A model generated the notes under the pieces. That model ran no database searches and was not told the origin of the DNA. It worked only from the letters and a program-made list of their open reading frames with translations. Both the position numbers and the translations under genes were made by a program. DNA of 64,000 nt from Nonomuraea indica (GTDB lineage: Bacteria > Actinomycetota > Actinomycetes > Streptosporangiales > Streptosporangiaceae), in NCBI RefSeq assembly GCF_002850745.1, contig NZ_PJOK01000064.1, positions 1-64,000 of the forward strand, written 5' to 3'. Of this stretch, positions 8,218-17,301 are shown in pieces (position 1 is the first letter of the stretch; each line of letters begins with the position of its first letter).

Positions 8218-8784
8218 ATGCTGAATGTGGCGATCATCGTCGGCAGTACCAGGCAGGGCCGGTTCGGGCCGGTGGTGGCCGACTGGTTCGTCGCGCAGGC
8301 CAAGACGTACGGCGGGCTGGAGCTCGACGTGATCGATCTGGCCGATTTCGACCTGCCGGTGACGCTGCCGCCGGGTCTGCCGCCCACCCCGATGATGGCG
8401 GACCTGTCGCGGCGGTTGCACGCGGCCGACGCGTTCGTGGTGGTGACCCCGGAGTACAACCGCAGCTTCCCCGCCTCGGTGAAGAACGTCATCGACTGGC
8501 ACTACGCCGAGTGGCAGGCCAAGCCGGTGGGCCTGATCTCCTACGGGGGGATCTCCGGCGGGCAGCACGCGGCGCAGGCGCTGCGCGGGGTCTTCGCGGA
8601 ACTACACGCGGTGACGCTCAGGGACACGATCAGCTTCGTCAACCCCTGGCACAGCTTCGACGCCGAGGGCGGGCACGTCGATCCCGAGGAGCCGGAGCAG
8701 GCCGCCAGGACGATGCTGGGCCGGCTCGTGTGGTGGGGGCGCGCGCTGAAGAACGCCAGGGCCGCGCATCCGTACGGGACCTGA
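8218..8784 (+). CDS. NADPH-dependent FMN reductase-like flavoprotein
   Basis: 188 residues with a flavodoxin-like fold. The phosphate-binding loop VGSTRQGRFG lies near the N terminus and TPEYNRSFPASVKNVIDW around residues 78-95 is the family's flavin/dimer motif. Members reduce FMN, quinones, azo dyes or chromate with NAD(P)H; the natural substrate here is not evident. GAGGAGG at 8206-8212 supports the ATG at 8218. The next gene, an MDR-type reductase, starts two bases after the stop, so the two form an operon. Divergence from the DsbA-like gene through a symmetric promoter suggests a common redox- or electrophile-responsive regulator. Confidence 0.85.
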   Translation: MLNVAIIVGSTRQGRFGPVVADWFVAQAKTYGGLELDVIDLADFDLPVTLPPGLPPTPMMADLSRRLHAADAFVVVTPEYNRSFPASVKNVIDWHYAEWQAKPVGLISYGGISGGQHAAQALRGVFAELHAVTLRDTISFVNPWHSFDAEGGHVDPEEPEQAARTMLGRLVWWGRALKNARAAHPYGT

Positions 8785-8786
8785 CG

Positions 8787-9773
8787 ATGAGGGCGATCAG
8801 GCAGTACGCGTTCGGCGGTCCGGGTGAGCTGGTCCACGAGGGGGACGTGGCCGCTCCCCGGCCGGAGGCGGGCCAGGTTCGCATCGCGGTGGCCGCGGCC
8901 GGGGTCACCCGGCTGGACCTCGCCGTGCGCGCGGGCGCCGGCCGCTGGCTGCCCGAGCTGCCGACGATTCCGGGCAGGGAGGTGGCGGGCGTGGTGGAGT
9001 CGCTCGGCGACGGCGTGGAGCCGCGCTGGCTGGGCCGGCGCGTCGCGACCTGCCTGGGCCTGGCAGCCGGTGGGTACGCGGAGCTGGCCGTACGCGAGGT
9101 CGCCGCCGTGCACGAGCTCGCGGACGACGTGTCCGACCACGCGGCCGTGACGGCCATCGGCACCGGCCGCGCCGCGGTCGGCGTCCTGGACGTCGCCCGG
9201 CTGACGCCCGAGGACGTGGTGCTGGTGCTCGGCTCGGCGGGCGGGGTCGGCAGCCTGCTCGTCCAGGCCGCGGTACGCATGGGGGCGACGGTCGCCGCGG
9301 TGGCGGGCGGGCCGGCCAGGGCCGCCGTCACGCGCCGGCTGGGCGCGGCGGTCACCGTCGACCACACCCGGCCGGGCTGGGCCGAGCGCGTCCGCGAAGG
9401 GCTGGACGGCCGGGAGGTCTCCGTGGCGTTGGACGGGGTCGGCGGCGGTCTCGGCCGTGCCGCGCTGGATCTGCTCGGTCACGGCGGCAGGTTGGTCATG
9501 TACGGCTGGCTGAGCGGGCATCCCGTCGAGGTGACCCCGCGCGAGCTCTACGAGCGCGGGTTGAGTCTCTGCGCGGCGCCGGGGCCGAGGATGCCGGGGC
9601 GGCCGGGTGGGGTGCGCAGGCTGGAGGAGCGCGCCCTGGCCATGGTGAGGGACATGGTGCGGGGCGGCGGCCTGACGCCGCTGGTGCAGCGGTTCGCCCT
9701 GTCGGACGCCGCGGACGCGCACGCCGCCATGGAACGCAGGGACACGACGGGAAAAGTGATACTAGTTCCATAA
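8787..9773 (+). CDS. Zinc-independent MDR-family quinone oxidoreductase-like enzyme
   Basis: 328 residues. It has the GroES-like N-terminal domain (YAFGGPGELVHEGD, GREVAGVVESLG) and a Rossmann domain with LGSAGGVGSLLVQAAV near residue 150, the nucleotide-binding glycine motif of NADPH:quinone reductases. The zinc ligands of alcohol dehydrogenases are absent. The C-terminal FALSDAADAHAAMERRDTTG followed by GKVILVP is the standard family ending. It follows the FMN reductase by two bases, so both are likely made together under redox or xenobiotic stress. The LuxR-type regulator begins only 11 bases after its stop and may share the transcript. Confidence 0.85.
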   Translation: MRAIRQYAFGGPGELVHEGDVAAPRPEAGQVRIAVAAAGVTRLDLAVRAGAGRWLPELPTIPGREVAGVVESLGDGVEPRWLGRRVATCLGLAAGGYAELAVREVAAVHELADDVSDHAAVTAIGTGRAAVGVLDVARLTPEDVVLVLGSAGGVGSLLVQAAVRMGATVAAVAGGPARAAVTRRLGAAVTVDHTRPGWAERVREGLDGREVSVALDGVGGGLGRAALDLLGHGGRLVMYGWLSGHPVEVTPRELYERGLSLCAAPGPRMPGRPGGVRRLEERALAMVRDMVRGGGLTPLVQRFALSDAADAHAAMERRDTTGKVILVP

Positions 9774-9784
9774 GTTGTCCACTA

Positions 9785-12526
9785 ATGTCCGAAAAGGTAG
9801 GCATGCTGTACGGGCGGCCCGAGGAAACGGCCACGATCGACCGGCTCCTGCAGCGAGCGCGCAATGGCGGCAGCGGCGCGCTCGTCCTGCGGGGCGAGGC
9901 CGGGATCGGCAAATCCGCCCTCCTCGATCACGCCGTCGAGACCGCCGCTGACCTGCGCGTCATCCGCGGAGCCGGGATCGAGTCGGAGAGCGAGCTGCCG
10001 TTCGCGGGCCTGCACCTGCTTCTGCGGGGCGTGCTCGACCGGATCGACGCCTTGCCCGACCGGCCGGCGCAGGCGCTGCGCGGAGCGCTCGGCCTGGCCG
10101 CCGCCGTGGAGAGCGACCGCTTCCTGGTGGGGCTGGGCGTGCTCCTGCTCCTGGCCGACCTGGCCGAGGAGCGGCCCGTGCTCTGCGTCGTCGACGACGC
10201 GCACTGGCTCGACGGCGCCTCCGCGGAGGCGTTGCTGTTCGCCGCTCGCCGGCTGGAGGCGGAAGGCGTGGTCATGCTGTTCGCCGTGCGGGAGGTGCAC
10301 GCCCCCGCCTTCCCCACGCCCGGCGTGGCCGAGCTGCGGCTGGCGGGCCTGGCCCCGGAAGCGGCCGCGCGCCTGCTCGACGAGCAGGCGCGCACCCTGC
10401 CCCGGCATGTCCGTGACCAGATCCTCCAGGAGGCGCAGGGCAACCCGCTGGCCCTGCTGGAGCTGCTCGCCGCTCAGCGGGAGGGGCAGCTCGTCGCCGA
10501 ACCCTACGGCGCCTACGCCCTGTCCACGTTCAGCCGTATCCAGCAGACGTTCGCCGACCGCATCGCCACGTTGCCCGAGGCGACGCAGACCCTGCTGCTG
10601 GTGGCCGCCGCCGAGCAGGACGGCGACCCGGCGACGGTGTTCGGCGCGGCCGAGCGGCTCGGCGCGGGCGTGTCCGACCTGGAGCCCGCCGAGGACAGGC
10701 GCCTGCTCGGCATGTCCGGCGACCGCCTGACGTTCCGGCACCCCCTGATCAGAACCGCCGCCTACCGCGGCGCCACGGTCAGCGCTCGCCTGGCCGTGCA
10801 CCGGGCCCTCGCCCAGGTGCTGGACGGGGACCGGCGGGCCTGGCATCTGGCCTTCGCCAGCACAGGACCGGACGAGCAGGTGGCGGCCGAGCTCGAACGT
10901 ACCGCCGAAAGCGCACGCAGGCGCGGTGGCCACGCCGCCGTCGCCGCCGCCTACGAGCGCGCCGCCAAACTCAGCGCCGACCCCCGCGAGCGCGGCCGCC
11001 GCCTGGCCCACGCGGCCCGCGCCGCCGCCGACGCGGGCCAGCAGGAGCGGGCGGCGACCCTCGCCGACGACGCGGCGGCCCTGATCACCGAACCGGTCGC
11101 CACGGCGGAGGTGGCCAAGTTCCGGGCGGGCCTGGCCGACGAGCGCGGCAACGCCACCGCCGCGCACCAGCTCCTGGCCGAGTCGGCCTGCGCCGTGGCG
11201 GGCCGGACCCCTGAACTCGCCGCCGACCTGCTGTTCTCGGCCGTCGAGATCGCCTGGACCGCGGGCGACTTCACCGCGGTCCGGACCGTGGCGGACCAGG
11301 CGCACCGGTTGCGGGTGCCCGGCGCCGGACGCATAGGCGAGCTGGCCGCCCGCATCACCACCCTGAACGGGCCCGGGGGCGACGTGGTCGAGGCCGCCGT
11401 CGCCGTACGCCTGCTCCTCGACCGGGATCTCGCCGCGGGCCCGCCCGGCCTGCGGGGGAACGCCAGGATCGCCTGGTGGGAGATGCTGCTCGGAGACTAC
11501 GGAGCCGCCCACGACCGAGCCGTCGCCCTGGAACGCGAGAGCAGGGCCCAGGGGGCGATCGGCGTGCTGCCACGCGCGCTGATGCTGCTCGCGCGCGGCC
11601 AGCTGTGGGCGGGCGCGCACCATGATGCCCGAAGCAGCGCGACCGAGGGCGTACGCATCGCCCAGGACACCGGCCAGACCCACAACCTGGCCTTTCTCTG
11701 GGCCGTCCTGGCGCAGCTCGCCGCGATCGAAGGCGACCAGGAACGCTGCAGACAGCTGACGGCCGAGATGACGGCCCACGGCACCGCGCCCGGCCAGGCC
11801 CGCGCCACGGCCATCACGGCGCTGCTCGACCTGGGCCTCGCCAGGCACGAGGCCGCGCTGGTGAGACTGACCGAGGCGGTCGAGGGAGCCAACAAGCTGG
11901 GCACCGTCCACAGTCTCCCCGACCTGGTGGAAGTCGCGGCACGGACCGGGCACCGGGCCCAGGCGCAGGCCGCCGCCCGCCGGTACGCCGACTGGGCCGA
12001 CCACACCGCGCAGCCGTGGGCCCACGCCATCGCCGCACGATGCCAGGCGCTGCTCGGGGCGGGCGAGGACGCCTGGGAGCGAGCCCTGCACCTGCATCGC
12101 CAGGAAGGCGATCCACCGTTCGAACGGGCTCGTACGGAACTTCTGTACGGAGAGTGGCTGCGCCGGCAACACCGCAAGATCGACGCCCGCGCTCCGCTGC
12201 GGTCCGCGCTGGAGACCTTCGAACGCCTGGGCGCCCGGCCCTGGGCCGACCGCGGAGCCACCGAGCTGCGCGCCGCGGGTGAGAGCGTCACCCGCCACGC
12301 GGAGGACTCCGACCCGCTGGCCCGCCTCACGCCCCAGGAGCTGCAGGTCGTCCGGCTGGCCGCCACGGGGCTGAGCAACCGCGACATCGGGGCGCAACTC
12401 TTCCTCAGCCCCAGAACGGTCGGATATCACCTGTACAACGCCTACCCCAAGCTCGGCATAACCTCCCGCGTCGAGTTGGCGGGGCTCGTGTCGGGGCTCA
12501 CCTCGGGGAGCGGCTCCCCGAGGTGA
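9785..12526 (+). CDS. Large ATP-binding LuxR-family transcriptional regulator (LAL)
   Basis: 913 residues, typical of the LAL class related to MalT. The Walker A motif GEAGIGKS is at 37-44 and Walker B is RPVLCVVDDAHWLD around 130-143. The long middle part is a helical repeat region, and the LuxR helix-turn-helix occupies the last 60 residues (LTPQELQVVRLAATGLSNRD, then LSPRTVGYHLYNAYPKLGI). Such proteins are STAND-type switches activated by a small inducer. ATG at 9785 or 9803 could be the start; the latter begins directly with the conserved LYGRPEE. It follows the reductase operon closely and may control it. The coding end forms the terminator hairpin. Confidence 0.88.
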   Translation: MSEKVGMLYGRPEETATIDRLLQRARNGGSGALVLRGEAGIGKSALLDHAVETAADLRVIRGAGIESESELPFAGLHLLLRGVLDRIDALPDRPAQALRGALGLAAAVESDRFLVGLGVLLLLADLAEERPVLCVVDDAHWLDGASAEALLFAARRLEAEGVVMLFAVREVHAPAFPTPGVAELRLAGLAPEAAARLLDEQARTLPRHVRDQILQEAQGNPLALLELLAAQREGQLVAEPYGAYALSTFSRIQQTFADRIATLPEATQTLLLVAAAEQDGDPATVFGAAERLGAGVSDLEPAEDRRLLGMSGDRLTFRHPLIRTAAYRGATVSARLAVHRALAQVLDGDRRAWHLAFASTGPDEQVAAELERTAESARRRGGHAAVAAAYERAAKLSADPRERGRRLAHAARAAADAGQQERAATLADDAAALITEPVATAEVAKFRAGLADERGNATAAHQLLAESACAVAGRTPELAADLLFSAVEIAWTAGDFTAVRTVADQAHRLRVPGAGRIGELAARITTLNGPGGDVVEAAVAVRLLLDRDLAAGPPGLRGNARIAWWEMLLGDYGAAHDRAVALERESRAQGAIGVLPRALMLLARGQLWAGAHHDARSSATEGVRIAQDTGQTHNLAFLWAVLAQLAAIEGDQERCRQLTAEMTAHGTAPGQARATAITALLDLGLARHEAALVRLTEAVEGANKLGTVHSLPDLVEVAARTGHRAQAQAAARRYADWADHTAQPWAHAIAARCQALLGAGEDAWERALHLHRQEGDPPFERARTELLYGEWLRRQHRKIDARAPLRSALETFERLGARPWADRGATELRAAGESVTRHAEDSDPLARLTPQELQVVRLAATGLSNRDIGAQLFLSPRTVGYHLYNAYPKLGITSRVELAGLVSGLTSGSGSPR

Positions 12527-12527
12527 G
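12497..12527 (+). terminator. Stem-loop terminator overlapping the LuxR-family stop codon
   Basis: Arms CTCACCTCGGGGAG (12497-12510) and CTCCCCGAGGTGAG (12514-12527) pair perfectly over 14 bp around a CGG loop. The TGA stop at 12524-12526 lies within the 3' arm. There is no following U tract, as is common in high-GC actinomycetes. Confidence 0.7.
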
Positions 12528-12589
12528 GTCGGGCCTTCGCCGACGCCGGCCCTGGACGGCCGCCGGGATCCTCGGTTGGATGACGGATC

Positions 12590-13477
12590 ATGAAGAGGCG
12601 ACCGACGTGGGCGGCCATCGCCGCCCTGGCCATGATGCCGCCCGCCCCCGCCGTCGCGGAGACGCGGACGGAGCTGGCCGTGATGACGTGGAACGTCTGC
12701 ACGGCGACGAACTCCGCCTGCGGCCTCTACCGGGCCGACGCCGCGCGGCTGGCGCGGACCGTCGGCGAGTACGCGACGAGCCGGCCGATCAGGCCGGACG
12801 TGCTGTTCCTGCAGGAGTTCTGCAGCGGCGCGGACCAGGCGCTGGAGGCGGGGCTGCGGCAGCGGACCGGCCGCACCTGGCTGGTGCGCTCGTGGAGCCT
12901 CACGTCCGCCGCGGGCGCCCCGTACACCTGCCACCCCGACTGGCAGGGCCGCCCGCGAGGGGTCCAGAGCATCGCGATCGCCGTCGCCGCCGACACGGCG
13001 ACCTTCCAGGCCCACCCGCTGCCCGCACCCCCCTGGTACGTCAGGCGCGCGGTGCTGTGCGCCACGATCGCCGCCAAGCGGGTCCACGCGTGCGGCACCC
13101 ACCTGTCGGTGGGCACCGCGTACGACGACCGGGAGCCGGGGGCCCCGTACCGCACCAGGCAGATCAGGCGGCTGATGGCCGTCGCCGCCAAGCCCGGCCA
13201 CCACAGCGTCTTCGGTGGCGACCTCAACGTCGCCCCGCCGGACAGCGGTACCGGCAGCGCCGCCGGCCGGCGAGCCGTCGCGCCCGTCTACCGGGCCTAC
13301 CGGGAGTGTGACCAGCGCGGGACCGGCCGCACCGGCCGCTGGACGCACAGCGCCGGCGACAGGCGCAAGAAGCTCGACTACCTGTTCGCGCCGCGCGGCA
13401 GCGTGCTGCGCTGCCATGTGGCCGCGGCCACTCCCCTGTCCGACCACAGGCCCGTCTACCTCGCGGTGACGTTCTAG
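12590..13477 (+). CDS. Secreted endonuclease/exonuclease/phosphatase-family protein
   Basis: 295 residues with a Sec signal peptide (MKRRPTWAAIAALAMMPPAP, cleavage near AVAE). The EEP fold is clear: TWNVCTATN near the start, FLQEFCSG carrying the metal-binding Glu, GTHLSVGTAY, the GGDLNVAPP motif, and the C-terminal KKLDYLF...LSDHRPVYLAV with the catalytic Asp-His pair. Members cleave nucleic acids or phosphoesters with Mg2+. Five or more cysteines in the mature region suit an extracellular enzyme. A DNase or sphingomyelinase-like function are both possible; the substrate cannot be decided from the motifs. It appears to be monocistronic. Confidence 0.82.
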   Translation: MKRRPTWAAIAALAMMPPAPAVAETRTELAVMTWNVCTATNSACGLYRADAARLARTVGEYATSRPIRPDVLFLQEFCSGADQALEAGLRQRTGRTWLVRSWSLTSAAGAPYTCHPDWQGRPRGVQSIAIAVAADTATFQAHPLPAPPWYVRRAVLCATIAAKRVHACGTHLSVGTAYDDREPGAPYRTRQIRRLMAVAAKPGHHSVFGGDLNVAPPDSGTGSAAGRRAVAPVYRAYRECDQRGTGRTGRWTHSAGDRRKKLDYLFAPRGSVLRCHVAAATPLSDHRPVYLAVTF

Positions 13478-13557
13478 CCGCGCGCTCGTGTCCGCGCACG
13501 GGCCCGGCGGCCGAAAGGCGTTGAAGCGTCGTGGCGCGGTCGGCGAAGATGCGGGCC

Positions 13558-14193
13558 ATGGACATTCTTTCCTCATTGCCCGCCTTCGTGGTGGCCGTCG
13601 TGCTGATCTCCGCCTCGCCGGGCCCGGCGATGGCGTTGATCCTGCGCCGGGCCGCGGTGCGCGGCCTGTCCGGCGCGGTGCCCACGGTGCTCGGGCTGGA
13701 GGCCGGCCTGTACGTGTGGGCGCTGTTCGCCGCCGCGGGGCTGGCCGCGCTGGTGGCCGCCTCCGAGGTGGCCTACCTGGTGTTGCGCGTCGCCGGTGCG
13801 GCCTTCCTGCTCTACCTGGGGGTGAAGGCGTGGCGCTCGGCGTGGCGGGGGGCGCCGCCGGCCGCCGCCGAGCCCGGCCCGGAGACGGCGCGGGGCTGGT
13901 GGAAGGCGTTCGGCGAGGGGGCGGTGGTGATGCTGGCCAACCCGAAGGCCGCCGCCTTCATGATCGCTTTCTATCCGCAGTTCGTGCCCGCCGACCGGCC
14001 GCTGTTCGCCACGACGGCGCTGCTGGCCCTGCTGCAGGTGGCCATCGAGACAGTCCTGTACCTGGCGCTCGCGGCGGTGGTGGGCCGGGCGGGGGCGTGG
14101 TTCCGCCGTCCGGCGATCCGGCGCCGGCTGGACGCGGTCAGCGGCACCGTGCTCATCGCCCTCGGCCTGCGGCTGGCCGCCGAGAGCCGCTGA
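13558..14193 (+). CDS. LysE/RhtB-family amino acid or metabolite exporter
   Basis: 211 residues with six predicted membrane helices, the normal size. The start is placed at MDILSSLPAF because the family begins a few residues before the signature SPGPAMALILRRA; a GTG at 13531 would add nine residues. Other hallmarks are the GLEAGLYVWALFAAAGLAAL helix and the FGEGAVVMLANPKAAAFMIA segment, where LANPKA is highly conserved in the family. These proteins export amino acids or related compounds by proton exchange. The substrate is unknown. The gene stands alone, convergent with the multicopper oxidase gene. Confidence 0.88.
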   Translation: MDILSSLPAFVVAVVLISASPGPAMALILRRAAVRGLSGAVPTVLGLEAGLYVWALFAAAGLAALVAASEVAYLVLRVAGAAFLLYLGVKAWRSAWRGAPPAAAEPGPETARGWWKAFGEGAVVMLANPKAAAFMIAFYPQFVPADRPLFATTALLALLQVAIETVLYLALAAVVGRAGAWFRRPAIRRRLDAVSGTVLIALGLRLAAESR

Positions 14194-14217
14194 CCGGGCC
14201 GGCTGCCCGGAGCCCGC

Positions 14218-15846
14218 TCAGATGATCTCGAGGTTGGCCATCATGCCCATGTCCTCGTGTTCGGCGTTGTGGCAGTGGAAGAGATAGCGGCCGCGGTGCC
14301 CGTCGAAACGGGTGATGATCTCCACCGATTCGCCCGGCCGCAAGGAGACGGTGTCCTTCAGGCCTGCGTCGTGGGGCAGGGGCGGCCGGCCGCCGCGTGA
14401 CAGCACCCGGAACCCGACCAGGTGCAGGTGGACCGGATGGTGCACGTCGGCGACCAGCCGCCACACCTCGACGTCCCCGAGACGCGTGACGACGTCGGAG
14501 CGGGCGGGGTCGAACGGCAGCCCGCCGATCAGCCATCCGCGACCGCCGTGCATGCGTCCGGCGCGGAAGGACAGGTCGCGCACCCGGACGGCGTCCGACC
14601 GGCGCCAGTCCGGCAGATCACTGGAGAGCACGCGCGGGATACGGCTGTCGTCGGCGGCCCTGCGCACGACGCGGAAGGCCATCACGTCGCGGGCCCGCCC
14701 CGAGCCCAGCCGGTTGACGACGGTGACGCGGCCGCCGACCGGGACGTCGGCGAAGTCGATGATCACGTCGAAGCGTTCGGCAGGCGCCATCGGCAGGAAC
14801 CGGTGGGTGACCGGCGCCGCCAGCAGCCCCTGGTCGGCGCCGATCTGGACGAGATCCAGCCGGCGTCCGTCGTCGCCGACCGCTTCGAGTTCGTAGTGGC
14901 GGGCGTTGGAGGCGTTCAGGATCCGCAACCGGTAGCGGGCCGCGTCGACCTCGTGCACGGGCCACGGGGCGCCGTTGACCAGGATCACGTCACCCAGAAC
15001 CCCGGCCAGATACGGCTCCCGGACGCCAGGCCGGTCGCGCAGCGTGGGGTCGAGGGCCGGGTAGTCGAGGCCGCCGTCGGCGGCGAACGCCCGGTCGGCG
15101 ATCATGAGAGGGAGCTCGCGCTCCCCTGCGGGCAGGCCGAGCGCGTCCTCGGCGTCGTCGCGGACGATCTGCAGCCCGGCCAGGCCCCGCCAGATCGCCG
15201 GGGCGGTGAAGTCCATCCGGTGGTCGTGGTACCACAGCAGCGTCGGCCGCTGGTCCAGCGGGAAGGTGTAGTCCCGCGTCAGCCTGGTCACCACCGCCCG
15301 CGGATCACGCATGCCGTGCCCTGCCCCCATGCCGTGCCCGGCGGGTGTGTGGTGTCCGGTGGGTGAGCCGGCGTCCGGCCGGCTCGCGGGCAGGACGAGG
15401 TCGGTCGGGTAGCCGTCCGACTCCGCCGGGGTGCGGCCGCCGTGCAGGTGCATCACGGTCGGCACGGGCAGTTCGTTGCGATGCGTCACGGTCACCGGCC
15501 GGCCGCGGCGCGACTCGATCGTCGGCCCGGGGAAGGTCCCGTTGTAGGTCCACAGCGTGGTCCTGACGCCCGGCAGGATCTCCACGCTCGCTTCGCGCTG
15601 GGTGATCTCGTAACGGTCGGCCTCGCCCGAGGTGCTCACCGGCGCCAGCACGGCGGGAAGCGGCAACGGCACCCGGAACGCGGGGGGCAGCGGCACGGCG
15701 CTGCGCAGTTCGGCGCCGGTGAACGACGGCCGGCGGGCGAGCCCGGCCGCGGCCGTCAGCCCGGCTGCCGCGGTCAGCCCGAGCGCCCCGCCGATGCCCA
15801 GCAGCCGCCGCCTGCTCAGGTCGCGGCCGTCATCGTGCTCACGCAT
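14218..15846 (-). CDS. Tat-exported multicopper oxidase
   Basis: 542 residues. The N terminus carries the twin-arginine motif SRRRLLGIG followed by an Ala-rich hydrophobic stretch, so the enzyme is exported folded. Copper ligands are visible: HLHGG (133-137), WYHDHRMD (205-212), HPVHLHLVGF (about 460) and HCHNAEHEDMGMM (524-536) with the type 1 Cys at 525 and probable axial Met at 535. This is a CotA/bilirubin-oxidase-type three-domain enzyme that oxidises phenols, metals or bilirubin with oxygen. A His/Met-rich loop (HHTPAGHGMGAGHGMRD) near 165-185 might bind extra copper. It overlaps the upstream membrane gene by eight bases, so they are co-translated. Confidence 0.9.
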   Translation of the reverse strand: MREHDDGRDLSRRRLLGIGGALGLTAAAGLTAAAGLARRPSFTGAELRSAVPLPPAFRVPLPLPAVLAPVSTSGEADRYEITQREASVEILPGVRTTLWTYNGTFPGPTIESRRGRPVTVTHRNELPVPTVMHLHGGRTPAESDGYPTDLVLPASRPDAGSPTGHHTPAGHGMGAGHGMRDPRAVVTRLTRDYTFPLDQRPTLLWYHDHRMDFTAPAIWRGLAGLQIVRDDAEDALGLPAGERELPLMIADRAFAADGGLDYPALDPTLRDRPGVREPYLAGVLGDVILVNGAPWPVHEVDAARYRLRILNASNARHYELEAVGDDGRRLDLVQIGADQGLLAAPVTHRFLPMAPAERFDVIIDFADVPVGGRVTVVNRLGSGRARDVMAFRVVRRAADDSRIPRVLSSDLPDWRRSDAVRVRDLSFRAGRMHGGRGWLIGGLPFDPARSDVVTRLGDVEVWRLVADVHHPVHLHLVGFRVLSRGGRPPLPHDAGLKDTVSLRPGESVEIITRFDGHRGRYLFHCHNAEHEDMGMMANLEII

Positions 15847-16246
15847 CGCGGGCCTCCCGTCGCAGGAGGGGCCGGCGCCAGACGGCGACGAACTGCACGA
15901 CGAGCGCGGCGATGGTCATGACCCCCAGCGGGAGGTGCAACCACAGCGCGCCGTCCAACCCGGCGAAGTACTGCACCGTCTCGGCCGCCACCACCGCCGT
16001 CGTGGCGAGAAACGGCCAGCTCTGACGCAGCCGGACCCAGACCACGATCGCGGCGATCGCCTGCAGGTAGCCGAGAGTGGTGGCCACGTCGGCGCCGACG
16101 GCGTGCCAGCGCAGGCTGTCGAAGTCGCCGCTCAGGTACACCCCGGCGAACACCGGCTGGCCGGCGATCGCCACCGTGTGCGCGCTGACGACGGCCCGCA
16201 GCGTCCATCCCGTGGGGGTGGTCCGGGATGCGGCCACGGTGAGCAT
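15839..16246 (-). CDS. Four-helix membrane protein paired with the multicopper oxidase
   Basis: 135 residues with four hydrophobic segments, starting at an ATG preceded by GAGGAGG. The second half contains WPFLATTAVVAAETVQYFAG and LHLPLGVMTIAALVVQFVAV, typical helices. Two histidines close to the membrane edges (SAHTVA and RWHAVG) could bind haem or metal, but this is speculation. The family is not recognised. The overlap with the oxidase gene indicates an operon, so it may anchor or feed electrons to the exported enzyme. Divergent LysR regulator upstream. Confidence 0.7.
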   Translation of the reverse strand: MLTVAASRTTPTGWTLRAVVSAHTVAIAGQPVFAGVYLSGDFDSLRWHAVGADVATTLGYLQAIAAIVVWVRLRQSWPFLATTAVVAAETVQYFAGLDGALWLHLPLGVMTIAALVVQFVAVWRRPLLRREARDA

Positions 16247-16308
16247 GGGATCCCTCCTCGCTCTGTGCTGGATGCGTGAACGATCCCGAACACTATGACT
16301 CGCGAGTT

Positions 16309-16322
16309 ATCTTGTCTAAGAT
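16309..16322. promoter_or_regulatory. Candidate LysR operator between the oxidase operon and its divergent regulator
   Basis: ATCTT-GTCT-AAGAT is a perfect 5-bp inverted repeat inside an unusually AT-rich stretch of the 108-bp divergent intergenic region. Its T-N11-A form fits the binding rule of LysR-type regulators. The adjacent LysR gene is the obvious candidate protein. Confidence 0.5.
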
Positions 16323-16354
16323 CTATATTGCTATGCGGTTATGCCTTGGGGGTC

Positions 16355-17254
16355 ATGATGGACCTGAACGCGCTCAGGCAGTTCGTGGTGGTGGCGCGAC
16401 TGGAGCACCTCAGCCGGGCGGCCGACGAGCTGCACGTCGCCCAGCCGTCGCTGAGCCGCACCATCGCCCGCCTGGAGAGCGAACTGGGCACACCGCTGTT
16501 CGAGCGGAGCGGCCGGCTGCGGCTGAACGAGGCGGGCAGGCTCTTCCGGGATCACGTCGAGCGTTCCCTGGGTGAGCTGGAGGCCGGACGACGCGCCGTC
16601 GCCGAGGCCGCCGGCGAGGGCCTGGGCACCGTGCGGCTGGCGTCGGAGACCTTCCTCACGCTCACCGGGCCCCTGGCGGCCTACAAGCGGGCCCATCCCC
16701 GCGCCGAGATCGAGCTCCACTGGTCGCCGGCCGAGGACATGGCGCGCCGCCTGCGGGCCCAGGACGTCGATCTGTGCGTCGCCTCGCAGCCGATCTCCGC
16801 CGAAGGCCTGGAGTCGAGGCGGCTGTTCGACGAGGCGGTGGGGGTCGGCGTGCCCCTCGATCATCCGCTGGCGGGCCGCGCCTGTGTGACCGTCGACGAG
16901 CTCGCCGGCCATCCGATCGTCACCGCCCGCAAAGGGCACTGGCAACGCCGGCTGCTCGACCGGCTCTTCTCCGCGAGAGACCTCACACCGAAGATCGTCT
17001 GCGAGGTCGACGAGTCCAGCGCCATCGCGAGCCTGATCAGCGCTGGTCTCGGCCTCGGCCTCGTCCCCGCCTTCGCCCGCCGCACCTCCACGCGCGCCCC
17101 CGGCACCTGGATCGCCGTCGACAGCGCCGAATGCCGCCGCACGGTCACCCTGTACTGGAGCGCCGGCAGCCATCTGTCGGCCGCCGCCCGGCTGATGCGC
17201 ACCATGATCACCGATTGGGACTGGACCACCGGCGAAACCCCGCAGGAACACTGA
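16355..17254 (+). CDS. LysR-family transcriptional regulator
   Basis: 299 residues from the first of two adjacent ATG codons. The N-terminal winged helix is typical (LNALRQFVVVARLEHLSRAA, then QPSLSRTIARLESELG), followed by a periplasmic-binding-protein-like effector domain starting TVRLASETFL. It is transcribed away from the multicopper oxidase operon, the classical arrangement in which a LysR protein controls its divergent neighbour. The candidate operator at 16309-16322 lies between them. The inducer is not predictable. A purine-rich CTTGGGGG before the start serves as a weak ribosome site. Confidence 0.88.
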   Translation: MMDLNALRQFVVVARLEHLSRAADELHVAQPSLSRTIARLESELGTPLFERSGRLRLNEAGRLFRDHVERSLGELEAGRRAVAEAAGEGLGTVRLASETFLTLTGPLAAYKRAHPRAEIELHWSPAEDMARRLRAQDVDLCVASQPISAEGLESRRLFDEAVGVGVPLDHPLAGRACVTVDELAGHPIVTARKGHWQRRLLDRLFSARDLTPKIVCEVDESSAIASLISAGLGLGLVPAFARRTSTRAPGTWIAVDSAECRRTVTLYWSAGSHLSAAARLMRTMITDWDWTTGETPQEH

Positions 17255-17301
17255 TCGGCTCGCGGGTGGGCGCGACGCGCCCCGGCCGTGCGCGCCTCGA
17301 C

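Noticed and set aside
9782-13576. A 1264-codon open frame on the minus strand opposite the LuxR-family and nuclease genes
   Set aside because: It is the GC-driven antisense shadow of two well-supported genes; composition is Gly/Arg/Val-rich without any domain.
14218-17254. A secondary-metabolite cluster around the multicopper oxidase
   Set aside because: No biosynthetic core enzyme is nearby; the oxidase, membrane protein and LysR gene form a simple local unit.
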